Source: Pseudomonas resinovorans NBRC 106553
Lineage (GTDB): Bacteria > Pseudomonadota > Gammaproteobacteria > Pseudomonadales > Pseudomonadaceae
Direction of reading: 5' to 3'
DNA: 64,000 nucleotides
Assembly: GCF_000412695.1 (NCBI RefSeq)
Contig: NC_021499.1
Span: 4,154,001 to 4,218,000, forward strand
How positions within the stretch are numbered: the first letter of the stretch is position 1; every line of letters starts with the position of its first letter. The notes beneath the pieces are model-generated. The model did no database searches. It worked only from the letters and a program-made list of their open reading frames with translations, and was not told the origin of the DNA. Both the position numbers and the translations under genes were made by a program. Shown here piece after piece: positions 61,947 to 64,000 of the stretch.

Positions 61947-63362
61947 ATGAGCGAACAGATCCCCGTCAAGAACATCTCCCCTCCTCCGGCCAAGGGCGGT
62001 GCCTCCACCGACCTCTACGCCAGTCGCGAAAAAATCTACACCCGAGCCTTCACCGGGCTGTTCCGCAACCTGCGGATGGCCGGCGGCGCCTTCCTCTTCC
62101 TGCTCTACTTCGGCACCGTCTGGCTCAACTGGAACGAGCGCCAGGCCGTCTGGTGGAACCTGCCCGAGCGCAAGTTCTACATCTTCGGCGCCACCTTCTG
62201 GCCCCAGGACTTCATCCTGCTGTCGGGCCTGCTGATCATCTGCGCCTTCGGGCTGTTCTTCATCACCGTGTTCGCCGGCCGCGTCTGGTGCGGCTACACC
62301 TGCCCGCAGAGCGTCTGGACCTGGATCTTCATGTGGTGCGAGAAGATCACCGAAGGTGACCGCAACCAGCGCATGAAGCTCGACAAGGCTCCCATGAGCG
62401 GCCAGAAATTCGCGCGCCGGTTCGCCAAGCACAGCCTCTGGCTGCTGATCGGCTTCGCCACCGGCATGACCTTCGTCGGCTACTTCACCCCCATCCGCGA
62501 ACTGGTCTTCGAATTCTTCACAGGCGCCGCCAGCGGCTGGGCCTACTTCTGGGTCGCCTTCTTCACCCTCGCCACCTACGGCAACGCCGGCTGGCTGCGT
62601 GAGCAGGTGTGCATCTACATGTGCCCCTACGCGCGCTTCCAGAGCGTGATGTTCGACAAGGACACCCTGATCGTCTCCTACGATCCCCGTCGCGGCGAAT
62701 CCCGTGGTCCGCGCAAGAAAGGCGTCGACTACAAGGCCCAGGGCCTGGGCGACTGCATCGACTGCACCATGTGCGTCCAGGTCTGCCCCACCGGCATCGA
62801 CATCCGCGACGGCCTGCAGATCGAATGCATCGGCTGCGCCGCCTGCATCGACGCCTGCGACAGCATCATGGAGAAGATGAACTATCCCAAGGGGTTGATC
62901 AGCTACACCACTGAACACAACCTGAACGGTCAGACGACTCACCTGCTCCGTCCGCGCCTGATCGGTTACGCTATCGCCCTTGTCGCCATGATCGGCTTCT
63001 TCTTCTACGCCGTGGCCAGCCGTTCCCTGGTGGAACTGGACGTGATCAAGGACCGCGTGCTGTTCCGCGAGAACGAGCAAGGGCGAATCGAGAACGTCTA
63101 CACCCTGAAGATCATGAACAAGGCACAGGTCGACCAGACCTTCGTCATCGAAGCCGAAGGCCTCGACGGCCTGATCTACGAAGGCAAGCGCGAAGTCCGC
63201 GCCGACGCCGGCGAAGTCCTCTCGGTACCGGTGGAACTGTCCATCGAGCCGGACCAGCTGCCGTCCAGCGCCAACAAGATCCTCTTCCGCGTCCACAGCG
63301 CGGACGATCCCAGCATCAAGACCGACGCCGACAGCCGCTTCATCGGCCCCAGCGTCCGCTAG
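61947..63362 (+). CDS. ccoG: cbb3 oxidase assembly protein CcoG (FixG/RdxA-like ferredoxin)
   Basis: A 471-residue membrane protein with about five helices and a cytoplasmic double 4Fe-4S ferredoxin domain (CIDCTMCVQVCP and CIGCAACIDACD). CcoG proteins act in copper reduction/delivery during cbb3 assembly. The C-terminal periplasmic part is an Ig-like FixG domain. I preferred the second ATG (61947, MSEQIPVKN) because it matches P. aeruginosa CcoG. An ATG three codons upstream is also possible. Confidence 0.94.
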   Translation: MSEQIPVKNISPPPAKGGASTDLYASREKIYTRAFTGLFRNLRMAGGAFLFLLYFGTVWLNWNERQAVWWNLPERKFYIFGATFWPQDFILLSGLLIICAFGLFFITVFAGRVWCGYTCPQSVWTWIFMWCEKITEGDRNQRMKLDKAPMSGQKFARRFAKHSLWLLIGFATGMTFVGYFTPIRELVFEFFTGAASGWAYFWVAFFTLATYGNAGWLREQVCIYMCPYARFQSVMFDKDTLIVSYDPRRGESRGPRKKGVDYKAQGLGDCIDCTMCVQVCPTGIDIRDGLQIECIGCAACIDACDSIMEKMNYPKGLISYTTEHNLNGQTTHLLRPRLIGYAIALVAMIGFFFYAVASRSLVELDVIKDRVLFRENEQGRIENVYTLKIMNKAQVDQTFVIEAEGLDGLIYEGKREVRADAGEVLSVPVELSIEPDQLPSSANKILFRVHSADDPSIKTDADSRFIGPSVR

Positions 63363-63377
63363 CAGAACGGAATACCC

Positions 63378-63878
63378 ATGCAGTCCGAATCGCCCACGAG
63401 CACCTGGTACAAGCAACCCTGGCCCTGGTTCATCCTCGCCATCCTCGGCACCTCCGTGGTGCTGGGCAGCAGCTTGCTGGTGATCGCCAGCAAGAACCCG
63501 CCGAGCCTGGTGGCCGACAACTATTACGAAGTCGGCAAAGGCATCAACACTTCCCTGGAACGCGAGAACCTGGCCAAGAAGCTGGGCATGCGCGCCGACC
63601 TGCAGATGGACCAGGCCAGTGGCAGCATCGACCTGCAACTGCAGGGTGAAAGCCGTCCGCAGCAACTGGTGCTGAGCCTGATCTCCCCCACCCAGCCGGA
63701 GAAGGACCGCCGCGTCGTGCTCCAGCCCCAGGCCGACGGTCACTACCGTGGCCAGGTGGAAGACAGCGTCAGCGGCCGTCGCTTCGTCGAGCTGATCGGC
63801 CAGGAGCAAGGCCAGGACTGGCGCCTGTTCGAAGAGGAAACCCTGACCCAGGGCAGCGCCATTCGCCTCGGCGAATAA
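63378..63878 (+). CDS. ccoH: cbb3 oxidase assembly protein CcoH (FixH)
   Basis: A 166-residue inner-membrane protein with one N-terminal helix (about residues 13-35, [20 protein letters not shown]) and a periplasmic FixH domain. CcoH is required for stable cbb3 assembly. It lies 15 bp after ccoG and 6 bp before the next gene. Confidence 0.94.
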   Translation: MQSESPTSTWYKQPWPWFILAILGTSVVLGSSLLVIASKNPPSLVADNYYEVGKGINTSLERENLAKKLGMRADLQMDQASGSIDLQLQGESRPQQLVLSLISPTQPEKDRRVVLQPQADGHYRGQVEDSVSGRRFVELIGQEQGQDWRLFEEETLTQGSAIRLGE

Positions 63879-63884
63879 GCGCCG

Positions 63885-64000
63885 ATGAGCGCACCGCAAC
63901 CCTGCTACCACTGCGGCCTGCCGGTACCCAAAGGCAGCCGCTTCGAGGCCCGCGTGCTGGGAGAGACGCGGGCCATGTGCTGTCCGGGGTGCCAGGCGGT
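63885..64000 (+). CDS. ccoI: Copper-transporting P-type ATPase CcoI, N-terminal fragment
   Basis: Only the first 38 codons are in the window (MSAPQPCYHCGLPVPKGSRF and onward). The CYHCGLPVP and MCCPGCQAV segments are the N-terminal metal-binding region typical of CcoI/FixI ATPases, which deliver copper for cbb3 oxidase. The ccoG-ccoH-ccoI order supports the call. Confidence 0.9.
   Translation, partial: MSAPQPCYHCGLPVPKGSRFEARVLGETRAMCCPGCQA

Noticed and set aside
61761-63911. A 716-codon open frame opposite ccoG-ccoH
   Set aside because: It spans two clearly recognisable genes on the other strand and its composition is that of antisense GC-rich DNA.

Overview
The window is about 64 kb of GC-rich gammaproteobacterial chromosome that reads as Pseudomonas, probably from the P. 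aeruginosa side of the genus. The identification rests on the gene content and order: pilZ-holB-tmk-mltG-pabC-fabF-acpP-fabG-fabD-plsX-rpmF-yceD, rluC/rne, an alginate biosynthesis operon, an aer/acnA pair, a kynBU/kynR cluster and tandem cbb3 oxidase operons followed by ccoGHI. No rRNA or tRNA gene, CRISPR array or prophage was recognised.

Region 1 (1-17.9 kb) is core metabolism and information processing. It begins with the 5' end of a TatD-type nuclease and runs through pilZ, DNA polymerase delta prime, thymidylate kinase and a fatty-acid/phospholipid block, all on the minus strand. That block appears to be driven by a near-consensus promoter that would make yceD almost leaderless. A maf-family gene, sppA, a HAD phosphatase and rluC follow. 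Divergent from rluC is rne, with an extended -10 promoter and a leader of roughly 490 nt. Its intrinsic terminator has been hit by a 1305-bp ISL3-type insertion sequence whose 8-bp target duplication is the terminator T-tract itself.

Region 2 (17.9-31.5 kb) holds an ABC exporter, a DCC-family protein, a class A-like acid phosphatase, an OprD-type porin, an ATP-NAD kinase-like protein, a 58-residue small protein, pdxB, a MATE pump like PmpM, tusA, a 56-residue small protein, rlmM and acnA, with several intergenic palindromic repeats.

Region 3 (31.5-44.2 kb) is an alginate operon on the minus strand in the order algD-alg8-alg44-algK-algE-algG-algX-algL-algA. The three O-acetylation genes algI, algJ and algF, normally between algL and algA, are absent; only 107 bp separate algL from algA. 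The operon sits between acnA and aer, which are neighbours in P. aeruginosa. A 625-bp, partly AT-rich region separates algD from the divergent aer.

Region 4 (44.8-54.9 kb) carries aer, a repeat-rich spacer, a secreted alpha/beta hydrolase, and a kynurenine-to-anthranilate module (amino acid permease, OprD-type porin, kynU, kynB, divergent kynR). After it come a decayed rhuM-like gene, interrupted by an in-frame stop and cut off by an intergenic repeat, and a small alpha/beta hydrolase.

Region 5 (54.9-64 kb) contains two complete cbb3 cytochrome oxidase operons (ccoNOQP) in tandem, then ccoG, ccoH and the start of ccoI. A perfect FNR/ANR box precedes only the first operon. This matches the P. 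aeruginosa arrangement in which the upstream copy (cco-2) is ANR-controlled and the downstream copy (cco-1) is not.
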